The notes under the pieces were generated by a model, which saw nothing but the letters and a program-made list of their open reading frames with translations, was not told the origin of the DNA and ran no database searches. Made by a program: the position numbers and the translations under genes. Of a stretch of 6,383 nucleotides of DNA, positions 6,262 to 6,383 are shown piece by piece. The stretch comes from Burkholderiaceae bacterium (GTDB taxonomy: Bacteria; Pseudomonadota; Gammaproteobacteria; Burkholderiales; Burkholderiaceae): the NCBI GenBank assembly GCA_023253905.1, contig JALREG010000084.1, positions 1 to 6,383 of the forward strand. The letters are read 5' to 3'. Positions within the stretch are counted from its first letter, which is position 1; each line of letters begins with the position of its first letter.

Positions 6262-6277
6262 ATCCTGCTTTCAGGAT
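6262..6277. repeat. perfect inverted repeat beside the junction
   Basis: ATCCTG and CAGGAT form a perfect 6-bp stem around CTTT, starting three or four bases past the last recognisable lipA codon. The right arm codes part of the lipobox. It may be chance, or it may have helped template switching during library preparation or in the cell. Confidence 0.4.
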
Positions 6278-6383
6278 GTAATGGTCCAGGCACAACCAAC
6301 GCGCCGGACGCTTTAACTTCTGCAGAATCTCTACCTCCGCCCGAGGCCTATATTACCAAAATCCCAGATGCTGAAATTACCGC
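6262..6383 (+). CDS. partial lipoprotein N-terminus, start missing, runs off right edge
   Basis: The plus-strand frame starting at 6262 is open to the window end and reads [18 protein letters not shown], then [25 protein letters not shown] is a textbook lipobox: a hydrophobic run, then Leu-Ser-Gly-Cys with the cysteine at 6277-6279. It is followed by a small-residue, Thr/Pro-rich stretch typical of the tether after lipidation. No start codon or positively charged signal-peptide start is present. Going left, the frame runs into antisense lipA, so the signal peptide was cut by the junction. The Pro-rich segment followed by IPDAEIT loosely recalls lipoproteins with an N-terminal NTF2-like domain, such as some Chloroflexota penicillin-binding proteins, but 40 residues are too few to name a family. 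If real, the product would be exported and membrane-anchored. Confidence 0.5.
   Translation, partial: MLLSGCNGPGTTNAPDALTSAESLPPPEAYITKIPDAEIT

Larger units (their letters stand above)
6259..6383. other. probable chimeric or rearranged segment
   Basis: From about 6259 the sequence no longer continues lipA on the minus strand. By direct count bases 6261-6383 have 63 G or C of 123 (51%), visibly below the GC-rich DNA to the left, and AT-rich words such as TATATTACCAAAATCCC appear that are absent elsewhere. No transposase, terminal inverted repeat, att site or tRNA end is visible at the boundary. I read it as foreign to its neighbourhood. An assembly or library chimera is the simplest cause; an insertion or rearrangement whose far end is outside the window is the alternative. 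Confidence 0.72.

Noticed and set aside
6259..6383. Insertion sequence or transposon end at the lipA break
   Set aside because: No terminal inverted repeat or transposase-like frame is visible, and a target-site duplication cannot be assessed with one side only. The segment encodes a lipoprotein-like start instead.

Overview
The window (GC-rich, with strong GC bias at codon third positions) reads as a piece of a betaproteobacterial chromosome, most likely Burkholderiales. The best taxonomic marker is a PhaM-type polyhydroxybutyrate (PHB) granule protein, a family known mainly from that group. Its companions (MetY, a YccU-like CoA-binding protein, a FIST sensor protein, a glutathione S-transferase and LipA) fit the same origin. 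All of it looks like core or housekeeping DNA. I see no tRNA, rRNA, CRISPR array, insertion sequence or phage gene.

Layout. Positions 1-872 (+) hold the 3' part of a metallo-beta-lactamase-fold hydrolase that keeps the first zinc site but has lost the second-site ligands. It converges, across 10 bases, on a minus-strand pair: a CoA-binding protein (2191-2670), then the O-acetylhomoserine sulfhydrylase MetY (883-2166), 24 bases apart and probably one transcript. A 150-base divergent region (2671-2820) separates that pair from a plus-strand pair: phaM (2821-3561) and a FIST-domain protein (3583-4758), 21 bases apart. These converge on a minus-strand pair: lipA (5503 to about 6258), then a glutathione S-transferase gene (4791-5450).

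How the genes fit together. MetY makes homocysteine from O-acetylhomoserine and sulfide. PhaM activates PHB synthase and tethers granules to the nucleoid. The FIST protein probably senses a small ligand. LipA makes the lipoyl cofactor of the 2-oxoacid dehydrogenases that produce acetyl-CoA and succinyl-CoA. Acetyl-CoA metabolism touches several of these genes, but a common regulon is only inference.

The most unusual place is the right edge. LipA homology on the minus strand stops abruptly at about 6258, inside the auxiliary iron-sulfur cluster motif, and a stop codon follows at 6271-6273. The last ~123 bases have about 51% GC by direct count. On the plus strand they encode what looks like the lipobox and start of an unrelated secreted lipoprotein. 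This is a sequence junction: most likely an assembly or library chimera, less likely a real rearrangement that destroyed lipA. I found no convincing new multi-gene system in the window.
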